From Branchiostoma floridae (lineage: Eukaryota; Chordata; Leptocardii; Amphioxiformes; Branchiostomatidae), in NCBI RefSeq assembly GCF_000003815.2, contig NC_049979.1:6664196-6728195 (forward strand): a stretch of DNA of 64,000 nt, in the 5' to 3' direction. The first letter of the stretch is position 1; each line of letters opens with the position of its first letter. The notes under the pieces were generated by a model. It made no database searches, had not been told where the DNA came from, and saw only the letters and a list, made by a program, of their open reading frames with translations. Position numbers and translations under genes: made by a program. Shown here piece after piece: positions 48,701 through 61,100 of this stretch.

Positions 48701-51700
48701 AGTAGCCTTTGCAAGGGATGTTCTTTGTATTCTGTCACACCTCTGCTTGCATACTTACACTCGTAGTCATCATAAACAGACAACTTGGTGATCATGCCGT
48801 CCTTCAGCAGGTACCGAGCAAACTTCTCCAGCCGAGCCTTCTTGTACAGGATGGTCTTCTTGCCAAGTGGACACCGTGTCTCATATTCTAAAGAAAAGCA
48901 GCATAGGATTTGTCTTAAGACTCAAATTCAATTTTCAAACCTGATGATATGAAATACCTTGATCATAGCGCTATGAAACTATGTAGTGCTAAAAGGCACC
49001 CATCATCAACATCTGGTACAACTCAAGTACAATGTACCCACCTTTTGGTGTGACAAGGATGGGATGAACCCAAGATGGTGGCATTTCAAGGTGTCTCTCG
49101 TCTTCTTGTTCCTCCTGTGGAAGTCAAGGAAACATTGAGCATGAGAGCACAGTATTCTCATTGTTTTCTGGTTTTATTTATCGTTTTCTGTGTTTCACAT
49201 GTCTTTTCATTTTCACTATAAGTTTTCTATATGTGTACCCTGTGTTTGGGAAATGAAGAAAAAGAATATGTTATAAAAAAGAGAATGAGCATGAGAATAA
49301 TAACAGCAAGTATTAGGGGCATATTCAACATTAGCTTTACAGGTGGGTACTGATGATCCCTCAACTCTACAACATTGAGTTGTTATGCTCATAGACGCAT
49401 GTAGAAAAGAAAACAAAATGCACCGGAAACATGGGGGATTGACCAGTACTTGTAAAAATGGCTTGTAACATCCGATCACCCATCTCAATACATGCTTACC
49501 TCATCATCATCCAGGCCCTCGTACAACTCAGCCTCCACATCAGGGATCTCCAGACTGGGCTTCTCTGAGCTGTGGAGCAGGTACTCCCACTTAGCCGAGT
49601 CACCCAGGTCAAAACTCAGGTCCTGCAGTAAACAGAGAGGCGTGGTCTGTTACATGCTGTATTTTATGTCCTACGGGTGTTCCGGACCGTTTGATAACTT
49701 TCCGTATCACAGGTTCTAAAGTTGCATCACACAGGCTTCCTTCGAGTAAATCAAACTTTTTTGAACGGGCCGAATACGGCACGGTTGAAAATTCGAATAC
49801 CGGATTTGGACGTTAGAATTGCTGTTGTTACAATCTTTGTTCGAGGACACAACCTTTTCTCAACTTCTGGTGCATTTTGCATCAAAATATGTGTTTTCTC
49901 AGGTGGGTATGACATAAATAAAATACAACACGGTGTATTCCGCATCACCCTCGGTCCCAGCCCTCCCTCCGGCGTTTGGCTGGTCGGGCTGGTACCTCGG
50001 GTGATACGGAATACACCGTGTTGTATTCTATATGTATCACTCATTGACACTGCATGTGTTCTTATGGAATATATGACAACCTGTTTTGTCTACAGGTCCA
50101 GTATACCAATGCAGTGTTGAGACTTTGCCCTACCTTACATCCATTTGAGCAGTCCTGCATGTTGACCCAGTAATTCTGGTGGTTCCAGACTGACTCAATC
50201 CCCAGGAACTTGTCATCTTCTGTGGGGTAAGTGTTGCCAGTCAGTGGCTCGATGAAGAAGCTGTCAGGCACCTCCCTCTTGCCTGATAACACCAGCACCC
50301 AGCAGTGGATACGCAGGCCATGCAGGGCATCAGGCTTTGGCTTCTCCAGTTCCTGTAAGACCATGTGTATACAATCATAAATGAGTGTGCTTTTAGACTA
50401 AGGTTGTTGTGTTTTCAGCTTAGACGTCTCTAATCATAGTACATGTATAACAACATGCAAGTACAAATATTCACTGACTCACTACATATCAGATAAAATG
50501 TCAACTTTGCCAAAAGACTGTGCTACATACATTACCCATCATCTTTAAAAGCAAGAAACATTATCAATGAGCACCAAGCATACAGAGAAGAGCCATCATG
50601 TAACCTGGCAATGTTTCATAATGACACTCACACTGATCCGTGCCTCCTCCTCCTTTCTCCTCTCTGCTGCTTTGGCCTCCTCCTCTGCCTCTCTCCTAGC
50701 CTGCATCTTCAGATCAAACTTACTGCGCAGGTCCTTGGGAGGCTTGACTTGGTACTTACGCACCTCTTTCTTCTTCTCCTCAGACTTCAGCTGTTGTAGA
50801 CATATAAAACACAGTCTGAATACAAATGGACAGGACTAACAGCTTACAAAAGTAAAACACAAAAAGATGTACCGGGTAACCAGAAATTTGACAAAGAGCA
50901 CAAAGTAACTTGAAACATCTCTTAGTATGATTGGCAATATATTTCTCAGGCACAAGGAATCTTTTTAACTTTGACTACTAGTACTTTGCTTTGTACTCTC
51001 TGGTGTATTTCCCAATTTCAAAATCACTGCAGAGCACACAAGTACAGATAAGATGTACAAATAGCCATACCTCTCCTTTCTTCTTCATCAGTGGGCAGAT
51101 ATCCCTGGTCTGATCCATCAGGCAGATCTCACGGGTGGCATACCCACTCACACAGTACGCATCGTATCCAGCACCCAACAGCATGGAGCACAGCAATGTA
51201 GCAAAGTCAAAACTGTTGCCCTTCTGTCTCTTCAGTGCTGTGGTTGGGGAGACCAGCTGGTTTGGCTGTAAAAACAACATGACAGACAGGTGTTGGTGAT
51301 CAACACAGCATGCTAACACCAGAGCGAGGAATAATGTTGACACATGATTGTACATTTGTACTCGTACGTACCAAATTTTTGCTATATAACAATTTGCTAC
51401 AAGTCAGCAAGGACAGGGTTTAAATAACTTCAATGTAATGCAATGTTAAAGCATCTTCTGTAGAGCCAGACTTACCAAGTCCACTGGCGGGTCCAGTGCC
51501 TGGAACTCCAGATAGTCTGCCACAAACTCAGCACAGTTGTCATAGCCGTACAGCTCCTGGAAGGGCAGCAGGGTGGGCCGGATGGTGGTGCTCACAAATT
51601 TCTGAAGGTGAACAGGAAAGAGGAACAATACTCTCAATGAACTTTCTTGCATGAAAGACAAGTAGAGCAAAATAAACACCATTTACAGTCAAACATAGGC

Positions 51701-52440
51701 CAGCTTCACAAAACTTGTCACGGGAGACACAAGACAAACCTAACCCAAGTACAGATATTCATTTTCTGAAGATAAACAAAATTCACAATGCTTTATAAGT
51801 TCTCAATAACATGAAATCCATATGAAATTTCATACCTCAATGCCACACTCATTGACAGGGTTGAGAAGGAGTGGTTTTCTGTCCCGGTACAGGTGGACAT
51901 ACTGTCTGCGGAAGTTCTCTGCATAGGCTAGGATCAGCTTCTCCTTGTTGGTGTTCTCCTTGTAGGACATGGGGAACTCTGCATATGCGTCCTCCTGCTG
52001 TATGTGCACTTCTGAACTGTTGGACAACAAGGAACATTGACTTTTCACTTTCTTTCAGTCCATAAACAAATGGTTACCATAATGAGATTTAAATTTAAAA
52101 CCAAGAGATGCAAAAGATGAAGAGAAAGGTACGTCCTACAGTTGTCATAATACAATGGGCTGGGAGGACCAAAGATTAGCAAAAAGCTACGTATTCATTC
52201 TGCAGCCAACAGCTTTCTGAGGTGTAAGGACGTCAATTGATTTAATTTTTAAAGGATGATAGGCCCCCCTCCCCCAATATACTGTGAACTGTCCACCTAC
52301 ATTTCCACTTCGGGCACCTCTATGTCGATTTTCTCCAGCTCAGCTCTTAGATCGTCAACTGACAACTCCCCCTCATTCTCCTCGGTTTCCTCGGCCTTGT
52401 TATTGGCCTGGTCTCCGTTATTTTCCGCGTTTTCGTCCAT
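45709..52440 (-). CDS. DRC7: DRC7 (CCDC135/lobo), nexin-dynein regulatory complex subunit 7
   Basis: Subunit of the axonemal nexin link that regulates dynein in motile cilia and sperm flagella. Exons 5' to 3': 52301-52440, 51836-52016, 51476-51601, 51071-51265, 50632-50790, 50134-50352, 49500-49622, 49042-49114, 48759-48887, 48449-48577, 48057-48280, 47585-47911, 47134-47244, 46643-46837, 46106-46245, 45709-45790. All phases join and give 850 aa (human 874). The N-terminus MDENAENNGDQANNKAEE is acidic. A transglutaminase-like segment lies at about 150-214 (KGNSFDFATLLCSMLLGAGY). A coiled-coil Lys/Glu stretch is at about 215-267, followed by KPDALHGLRIHCWVLVLSG and the C-terminal coiled coil RQEQELDYLAPFLAQ. 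The family-typical Cys after KGN is Ser here. The gene is complete and head-to-head with DPY30. Confidence 0.96.
47351..47559. mobile_element. MITE with ctgtaaatg ends
   Basis: Ends ctgtaaatgcag and aaatacatttacag are inverted, with TA on each side (47349-47350 and 47560-47561), consistent with TA-target insertion. It lies in the DRC7 intron between exons 47585-47911 and 47134-47244, only about 25 bp from the upstream exon's donor. A decayed relative lies at 18727-18920. Confidence 0.65.
49680..50040. mobile_element. Foldback element with ggaatacaccgtgttgtatt motif, copy 2
   Basis: The right part is a hairpin with arms of about 50 bp: 49912-49962 and 49986-50036 pair through aatacaacacggtgtattcc and ggaatacaccgtgttgtatt, closed by cagccc...gggctg. 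The left part shares ggttctaaagttgcatcacacaggcttcc with the copy at 11270-11650. It lies in a DRC7 intron. Confidence 0.75.
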
Positions 52441-52802
52441 CTTCCAAAGCTTGACAAGTTTCGTATTCACCGCGAACTCCGGTTGTTGTAGGGGTAAACT
52501 GTGACCGAACAACACCTGTTCCAGGACGCTTGTGCATCCGACAGTACAGAAAATAAATCGTCCTATCTGGTCACTTATCTTTTGTCAAATCCCAGATAAC
52601 AAAATGAGTTAATTTCTAGTAAGTAAAGAAATCTCCTTCGAATGTAAAAAATTTTGGAATTTTCTGAAAAAGTCATCTTGGCGCAAAGTTAAAAGATATA
52701 GCGGAGGAATATAACGTTTAGTCCAGTGCTACACCTTAGCAACAGGGAAAGCGATCTGTGCGTTCTAGAACGCATGCGCCATGTGTTGAAGACGCAAAGA
52801 AA
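52441..52802. promoter_or_regulatory. DRC7/DPY30 shared bidirectional promoter interval
   Basis: Only 362 bp separate the divergent start codons. The DPY30 end is CpG-bearing and its ATG sits inside a YY1-like core (aaaatggcgga, 52799-52810). No TATA box was seen at either end. Divergent housekeeping-type promoters commonly look like this. Confidence 0.7.
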
Positions 52803-53129
52803 ATGGCGGACGAACAGCAGCCCATGCAGACCGGAGACGCGGGAAACGCCGCTACTGGCGATCCTCAGCCCATGGAGACGCCGCACGAGAAGCTGGGGCT
52901 TACCGAGAACGTGCAGAAAATGATAACAGCCGAGAAGGAAGCGGCAGAAAAGCCGATAAAGCAGAAAGTCGAACTGCAGTCCCTGCCGACGCGGGCTTAT
53001 TTGGACCAAACAGTCGTTCCCATCCTTCTGCAGGGACTTTCCACCCTGGCGAAAGAGCGTCCACCCAACCCCATAGAGTATCTTGCAGCCTATCTACTCA
53101 AGAACAAATCTAAGTTCGAGGAACAGTGA
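52803..53129 (+). CDS. DPY30: DPY30, core subunit of SET1/MLL histone methyltransferase complexes
   Basis: A 108-aa protein starting [12 protein letters not shown]. An upstream in-frame GTG-type extension was ignored. The C-terminal Dpy-30 motif, about residues 58-100, includes [20 protein letters not shown], then [20 protein letters not shown] and [11 protein letters not shown]. It is almost identical to human DPY30. This helical hairpin dimerises and clamps the ASH2L C-terminal helix in WRAD/COMPASS complexes that methylate H3K4. The N-terminal 45 residues are low-complexity and unlike human. The coding region is a single exon although vertebrate DPY30 is split by introns. It is divergent with DRC7 and convergent with TTC27. 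Confidence 0.95.
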   Translation: MADEQQPMQTGDAGNAATGDPQPMETPHEKLGLTENVQKMITAEKEAAEKPIKQKVELQSLPTRAYLDQTVVPILLQGLSTLAKERPPNPIEYLAAYLLKNKSKFEEQ

Positions 53130-54523
53130 AGGAGCCGACCAGCAAGACTGGAGCGGTACAGATGACCCCTGCAGTTCCGTTTGACCCATGGAGACACCGC
53201 TCTGCCCAGATGACAACCCGTTTCCAGGACAGCTAGTCTACAGTCTACTGCATCACTTGGGATTTCATCACAACACACGGTGTTGGACAGCTTCACATGA
53301 AAGCGACCAACATTCACAGAAAGAAGACTTTAAGGACCTTAAAGAGGCATAAGATGACATATATTTTGGTCAACATGTATAACATTCCCTCAGTGCCAGA
53401 TATGACTTTTTCCTGAAAGACGTCACATAATCATACTTTTGTACCCTTTCAGTCTTTATTTTGTATCTTCTTACTCATAAAATAATTGAGATACAAGTGA
53501 GACCTGGTTGATATGTTGGATTTGGGCAATTTGATAATCTGCTTCAGCTCGACCATATCAAGTCACTTATCACAAACTGTATTTGCAAGAGGCACCGCAG
53601 TCAATGATACTATGTTCAGTTGTCAACTACCATGGAATATAGTATACTAGTAATAGTTTTACACTATACCATCTTTCTTGCCTGTACCTGAATTAGCAGC
53701 ATGATGGTTTTGGCCCTCCAAGGCATTCTGTTCTTTTAACAGTCACTGTACAAATTCATATACATGTGTGTTTCCAAATTGTCTCTACCAGACTGACTAT
53801 GCTGGCTGATATCGCTTATAAGTTATATAATACATGTATATGGAGAATAATTTGCCAGGGGAGTTTTGCAACCAGAGGATTTGACTGACTCCCCTGGCCA
53901 ATTTCCCGACTTTTTTTAGAATTCTACGATTGGCTATTGACCATGCTTCTAACTCTCTGACTGCAGACTTTGGGTTGGATTAGCAATACTGATTTCCTGT
54001 ATTGGCAATGAAGATACTTTGATGATGTTGTATGAAATACTAAGTAATGTTGCAGGAAGTAGACAGTTTTGGGTCTACCTTTGGATTATGACTAAAGCCC
54101 TCATTGTGGTTGCTAAAATGTGTATGTAGTATGTCACTTTACATTTTTCTGGTTACAACAGATCATATTTGCAGTTATGGACAAAAAGTGTATTTATGTC
54201 ATTTTCTGCATTTTTATGTATGTCAGTATGATAGAGTTAAATATTATGGAGGTTAATCACTAGTAATAAATCAGTGTTGTTGGTATACAAAATTTAGTGG
54301 TCTTTTTTGCCTAAAAAGAGGAATGATAGTGACCATCAGAAATCTGCACATGCACATATCTTAACTCACACTCACTATGTCGAGCTCGCTCAGAATCTCC
54401 ACATATCTTACACTGAGACCCTCAAAACAATGTACTGAATTATGTAAACTTCCACTCACAGTTGAATGCAAATTTCACCTTCAAAAGTTGCAAACATGAA
54501 ATGCATGCAGTGTATACATATTT

Positions 54524-54538
54524 TTTATTGATAATAAA
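54524..54538. terminator. Back-to-back poly(A) signals for DPY30 (+) and TTC27 (-)
   Basis: The 15-bp stretch tttattgataataaa reads AATAAA on both strands, three bases apart. Used for both genes it would give overlapping transcript 3' ends, with a 3' UTR of about 0.6 kb for TTC27 and about 1.4 kb for DPY30. A second DPY30 signal lies at 54265-54270. Confidence 0.55.
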
Positions 54539-54920
54539 GTCAATGGGTACAGTAAAGGATCTGGATGACATCAAATGAAGGTATTACAGCATAAATGCTC
54601 CTGTTGCACACTAGTGACTGCCTTTGATGGGGACATGACTGTATTTCACAATGTTCAATGGTGACCATGAATCAGGGCTGCCTCCAGGACCCGTCCTGAC
54701 CCGGAAAGGAAACTTGCTTGTTGGTACAGAAAATAATCTTACCCCATCCGTCCCAAAAATGACATGAAACTGTTGAAAATGTACTTTGATAAGATTAAAA
54801 TGACATATTCAAACAAGAAAATCAACAACAGTGGCTCGAAAATAATGAGTGGGACAGAAACATTTTCAGCTGGAGACAGCCCTGCTATGAATACAAGGAA
54901 AATTCATCTTTCTTCACTTA

Positions 54921-55035
54921 TCTCCAGGTAGATCTACCCGTGGCATAAGGAGTTTACCTGGCCAAGGAGTGTTCTGAACCACTGGGCTCCTTGGCCAGAT
55001 AAACTCCTTATGCCACTGGTAGATCTACCTGGAGA
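54921..55035. mobile_element. Harbinger-like foldback MITE in the TTC27 3' flank
   Basis: A 115-bp element with arms of about 49 bp (54921-54969 and 54987-55035), few mismatches and a 17-nt loop. The ends are tctccaggtagatctacc and ggtagatctacctggaga. The 3-bp flanks tta (54918-54920) and tta (55036-55038) fit the TWA target of PIF/Harbinger transposons. It would form a strong RNA hairpin in either transcript. Confidence 0.78.
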
Positions 55036-55121
55036 TTATTCTTCACCAGTTTGTAACTTTAAGACAAGAAGATGCCTTTACAGGTTGGCTATATTGCACA
55101 ATGCGTCCCATGCTACTGTGA

Positions 55122-58100
55122 CTAGCTCCTCAGACTGTCTATGAGATCCTGTATTGTCGCCAGAGTCTGGTCCACATCAGCCAGTCTGCCAGCCAGGTCC
55201 TCCTGCACCTGTCCTGTCATGGCGTCGGTGTGCCCCTGACGAACCTTGGTCCCAACCTGCCGCAGTGCCATCTTGGCAGCCGACAGGGTTTGGATGGCTT
55301 CAGTGGAGTTGGTCTTCCTCTTGCTCACTGCCATGGCAGCTGAGGATGAAAGCAAGCCAGATCACAGTATATTAGCAAGCTGGCAACTACATGACTGTAA
55401 GAACTTCATCTGATTATGAAAAGAAAATCCTTGACACCTTTCAGGCTGTGTTAAACTGGGCTATCAAAAATGATAATCCAAATACGCCCAAAAGTAATTA
55501 CTAAAGATATGATTTTGAAATGGTCAGACGTTTCAGATGGCATGCACCATCTTTCGTCAGTGACATTGAAGTGATATGGAGAAACTGGTCTTTTATACCC
55601 CAACTATGAATGCAAAAGAGCTGAAGACAATTTTGGATGTCTAATAGGCAACATGGTAAGACAAAGTCAAGCAAGAAGACAATTCTATAATTGTGTAAAT
55701 ATTTGGTCAGTAGAAAGGTCTCACCCTGAGCTAGGAGCAGTGCTTGGTCCATGACCTCCCCTGCGGAGGCTGGCTCCCGGTCCCATCCCGAGGTCTGTGT
55801 GCTGCAGCGATGGGCCTTTTGTAGGCACTGCAGGGCCTGGAGAGAGGAAAGTGTTACCATGACTCTGCACCTGATGGAAACCATATCGAAGTTCAGGTGG
55901 CCATTCATATTTGTACAGGTCATAATACTTCTTGTCAGTATAATCAAGATGTAAGACACAAGCAAACAAATGTACATTTTTAGAATAACACATTGCATTG
56001 ATTTCATGTAGTTGATTGAACTGTTACAAAAACATTTGTTTTCCATGGGAATCATTACCTACGAAGTATACATATATTGAGTAAAAGCATCTCTACATAC
56101 CTTCTCATTTTCCTGTGCATCCTCACTATGCCCATCCCCATGCAGTCTGGCATAGAGCCGCCATATCTGGGCATTGCTGGTGACCTTTGATGTCAGTCTA
56201 CCAAACAACTCCACAGCCTTGCCCCTCAGTCTGGAAGCTAAACACCAACACATCTGGATTTTACGATCCTCACATACCCACTGGTCTTTTGAATATCTGG
56301 TGATTTTCTATCACCTTGTGGTAAGTTGATTTTTTCATCACCTTATTTCAAGCAATATTGAAGGATGTACAAAAATCTTGAAGCACATTGTTACTGTATT
56401 TTTGGTGATAAGGAACACTTCACAAGGAACACATCACAACATATAATCAAAAGCCCCATGAAGCGGATCCTACCTGGTCTGCCACTATTGTCCTGCAGGT
56501 CTTGGCTCACAGCATCTACCAGCACTTCAAGCACCTGTCAGCACAACAGACCATGATTTGATATCAAGAAACAAACACTAAGTAATGCACCAGTTCAGGG
56601 GAACATGTTAGCTCTCAAACAGTGTTATACACCATCATACATGTACTTATACCGGTTATCTTGGAAGGTAACAGTAATGATGGGTGTTTTGGGACATGTA
56701 AATTTCTTAACTGCAAATCAAGTGCAAGTTTGTTATATGTGTCAGTTTACCCTAATCCTTTCCCTCTCAGGAACCCTGCTGTTTATCAAAAAAGTGTATA
56801 GACCACAGTCTGGGATTTAAGTCTGACTTACTGGAACATCAGCATGTTTGTCCTTCAGGTCTAGCATTCGATGATAAGCTGCCACCAGCTCCTCAAACTC
56901 ACCGATGTCTGTGCAAACCTACAAAACAGGCAAGTCAACAACATCTTAGCTGTGTGAATACATAGTAGTTTCATTAGGTTGGTAATTCAATGGTTAAAAA
57001 GTTTTTCACGTGCAACCAAGAGATATTTACCCAGTCAGGTAGCAGAAGGACAATAGAAACGCTATCAGGTTGTCTGTAAAGAACTGTTTGACCCAATGTG
57101 TTAGCTTGTCTACTCAAGAAATTGTCAATGTTGACCTGTGTGTTGTTGCTGTAACACTTTTTACACTGTATAAAGTTTACTCTGAACTACTGACCACTAA
57201 ATAGTTCTCCCAGATCTTCCAGTGCTCAAAGTTGCACCTCAGGGACTCCTGGAGGGCTCGGAATGCCTTCTGTCTGAAGTAAGACAAAAAGTGTTTCATG
57301 AGTTTTGCTGCACATATATTAGCTTGTTACAAGCAAAATTCTACAACAAAGCATAGAAAACGCAATCTACTTGAGCTATTAAGATAAAAAAAACATACCA
57401 GAACTTACTTTTGGTTCATCCTGATGTAGGATGTAGCAAGGTTATTCCAAGCCTCAAAGTTCTGTCGAAAGGAGAAAAGAAACTTCAAAAGTCAAGTCAG
57501 ATGTATTCATTGTCATTCTGAATCAATAACAAAACCACATATGTATAGCATGTCATGGGCATGCTTCATACATAGAACAAGAACAGCAGTACTTACGTCA
57601 TAATCTATGATGACACATCTGGAGAACCCACGGGCACTAACGTCATACCTCTGAGCAGACATCCCAGCACAGCCCAGGGCAAACCACACGGAATTCTGTA
57701 ACAGGAAAACAAACCATCACAAGACTCTATATAGGACATGGCTCTAATCCACTCCTGATGATAAAAACTATCCAAGATGGAGACAGGATTCAAGCAGATA
57801 CTTTTTACACTTTCAACTATGGTTAGACTTTAAACCCAGAAAATATTTAATGCTTTGGATACATACATATTTGAATATTAGAACTGCACCTTGCGCTGGT
57901 AGACAAAGCTTAAGACAACACAACTAGTACTCACCTGAAGTCCATTGATCTCTACAGACTTCTCGAAACAGGTGATTGCTTCAGAAAACTGAAGAACAAA
58001 AGAATGGAACAACCCTCAGTATATTGTGACATTCCATCATGATTCAGACACATGGAAAAGGTAAGTGGAAGTCATTGTACATATAGCATGCACATCAGAC

Positions 58101-61100
58101 AGTACTTAATACAAATATGGTGATACAGTTAGAGGAAAAAGATACAAAGTAAGCTGAGACAAGCCCATATCAACAAGTATGAATCTAAGACATGCTTCAA
58201 CAAATAGATAAATGAAACTAAATATGAGGGGAAATTGGTAATAATAACAAGGGCGATGAATAAAGAAGTTATCTTGATTACCCTAAAGGCTTCTTGAGAT
58301 AGTTAAGAGTATTGATCATACCTTTTCCTCCTTAAAGTTGACCCAGCCCAGACTACGTTGGGCACGAGCACTCCTGTGGTTAGAGAGTTCCCAGGCCTTC
58401 TCGTAATGCTGCTTCTCCTGTCAAAAACAAAAGTACCAATAAAATAGATGGTATAACTTACATACTGTAATTGCATGGCTGCTCTGAAAGATGCACATCA
58501 GTAAGTAATATGGATGATACAGTAATCATTACAATACATCCAGTTAGGGCAAGAAATATTGATGCAAAGATGTCAAAGATGTGGGACACAAGTAAGGAAA
58601 CAAACACAGACAACCAGTTTACAAACACCCAACACAACATGAAAGTAGCAGGCATTTCTAATGAAGTGAAAAGGGTTCTCACCCCTGTGACATCCCCCAG
58701 CAGACACAGGAGCGTTGGAGTCTCCTGGACGGCCAGCTGGTCCCGGATCAGCTGCTCTGCCTTCTGGTACCTACCCAGCTGCTGGTAGCAGGTGATGGCG
58801 TCCTCCCACATGTGCAGCCGCAGGAACACGTCCAGGGCGCTGCTGACGGCACCCAGGCTGATCAGTACCTGCGCCAACTCTCTCTGTGGATTGGGTTATT
58901 CATGCAAATATGGTGTTACAGTTACAGGAAAAAGATACAACGTAAGCTGAGACAAGCCCATATCAACAAGTATGAATCTAAGGCATCTTGCAGCTGTGCA
59001 GCCGCAGGAACACGTCCAGGGCGCTGCTGACGGCACCCAGGCTGATCAGCACCTGCGCCAACTCTCTCTGTGGATTGTGTAATTGTCTATTCAGCATGCT
59101 AGCAATGAACACAATAAGGCTAGGACTAGGAGCCCAGAGTGTTGGTGGTTCAATTTCTAATGTCTCTTCTTAACATGGGAGATTTGACATATAATCTTAA
59201 ACCCAGGGTTGGGTCGGGTGGGGGAAAACACAACTTCACTGGTATAGGTAGTAGACAGAGAAGCGTCCTGGCTTGGGTGATGCTTGCTACTGACTGATGG
59301 GCGATACCAACCAAGCAAGCAAGCAGGGGGTTATCATATCTAAATGTCATCAACTAACTGCAATGCGATGGAAAAACTGTAAGTTTGTCTACACATAAGA
59401 GAGAATTAGCAAGTAAACTAGATGTTAAGCATAGCATAGCTTTCCTGTCATCCCCTTTCCATCATTTATCTACATTGAGGAATTGATATGTAATAAACTT
59501 CATTGTCATGGTCATTGTCTTATCAGAGGGTTCCTGCTGACTGTATCAATTTGAACCTTATCACTTCATTTGCAGGTTTTGTACGGAATAACTTTGCCTG
59601 AATAATTGGGTAAGTGGGTAGTTAGCACTGAAATATAATGTACTTACAACTTTCACCTTCTGACTTAACATAACTTAAAACAAGAACTTTCATGAGGACA
59701 TCTTTCTTTCACTCTCCCACCACCTGTGAACATGGTTCTCACTGAGAAACACATGGCCCTTACCTCCATGATCCATCGAGGTGGCAGGGCCACACTGTAC
59801 AGCTGACTCAGTCTGACATGGGCAGAGGGAGTCGATGACTTATACTGGTCAACCAACGACTGAAACAGGAACAGGAAAATGTACATGAACATGTTAACTG
59901 CAGGCAGACAGTTAAGTATTTGACACAAGAGGAAGGACAAAATTACTTATGTTGCTGATGATGTACAACATAGACCAGCATCCTCAGCAGAAGGTAAACC
60001 TCGGTGCAGTAGAAGCCAGTTAATTGCACAACGGATAACTGCACACTCCTGTTAATTGCACGGAATCCCAAAGTCCCGTAGTGATGCATTTCAGCTGAAT
60101 AACTTCGCTCTGTTGCACCATCGGATAATTGTACAAAATGTGCTGGCAAATGGGGAGTGCAATTAAATGGCTTCTATTGTATCCCCAGTATGAACCTTAC
60201 CTGAAGCTGCATCATGGACCGCTCCACCTTACGGCTGCTCTCTTTCTCCCCACGAGATCTGAGCAGCAGTGCGGCTGTCTGCACCGACCAATCACGGGGC
60301 TGGCCCAGCAGGTACTAAAACAAACAGGTAAAAAGATCATCACCATCATCATCGTCATCATCATCATCATCACGCTCAAGTTGCCAGGATTAGTGGAGTA
60401 GGAATGCTTCTCAGCCCTCGTGGTAAAAAGATAATAATATGAAACTTTGCCAATAAAGCATCCAAGCCAGATACATTTGGGATGCATTTTAGAAATGTAT
60501 AATTATATAAGTGTAGATTTACATTTCAATTTTCATTTTCATCTATCAGATGAATTGCCATCTCAATTGCATCAGTGTAGCTAGCATATGTCAGTTAATT
60601 TTTTATCAATATCTTATATCTTAACTTGAGAATTGTTATATTTTTGCAGAACAAAATAATAGAGCATACTTACATAGACATATGCTAAGACCTCTTCTTC
60701 AGTCAGTTTGTCCTTAGGATTGTTTATCTTCCTGTTGATGCTGAAAATGCAAGAAGATCACAGGAAACTGAGTGGGTCAATAGGTACTCAACCACAGTAG
60801 GAACTAGACAAAAGATCAAGAAACACTGTAAAACATTTTACAGTCCTGCTTCTGGAATGATATGTACATGTATGTGTGTTGCTGTTGTTGTCCTTGCTTA
60901 ACGTCTATTTCTTTGCTAGACATTGACTCGATGTTCTGTTCCCATCTAGGTGCTTATTGCTCACCGGTGCTTGTTCTCAGGTGCTTGTGTGTACTGCCAG
61001 TGCCTGAGATCTGTTGTATATATGGTAGGATACCAGGAACTCACCACAGGCCCAACACAAGGGCTTGTTCTACAGATGAGAGATCAGCAGCCTCCACCTG

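Larger units (their letters stand above)
53130..55121. other. DPY30 3' UTR and TTC27 3' UTR/intergenic
   Basis: No coding exon seen. Plus-strand AATAAA occurs at 54265-54270 and 54533-54538. A minus-strand AATAAA occurs at 54524-54529. A Harbinger-like foldback lies at 54921-55035 inside the probable TTC27 3' UTR. Confidence 0.65.

Noticed and set aside
55501-56055. 184-codon minus-strand open frame in TTC27
   Set aside because: It reads through intron sequence around the genuine exon 55725-55836. Homology covers only that exon's residues.
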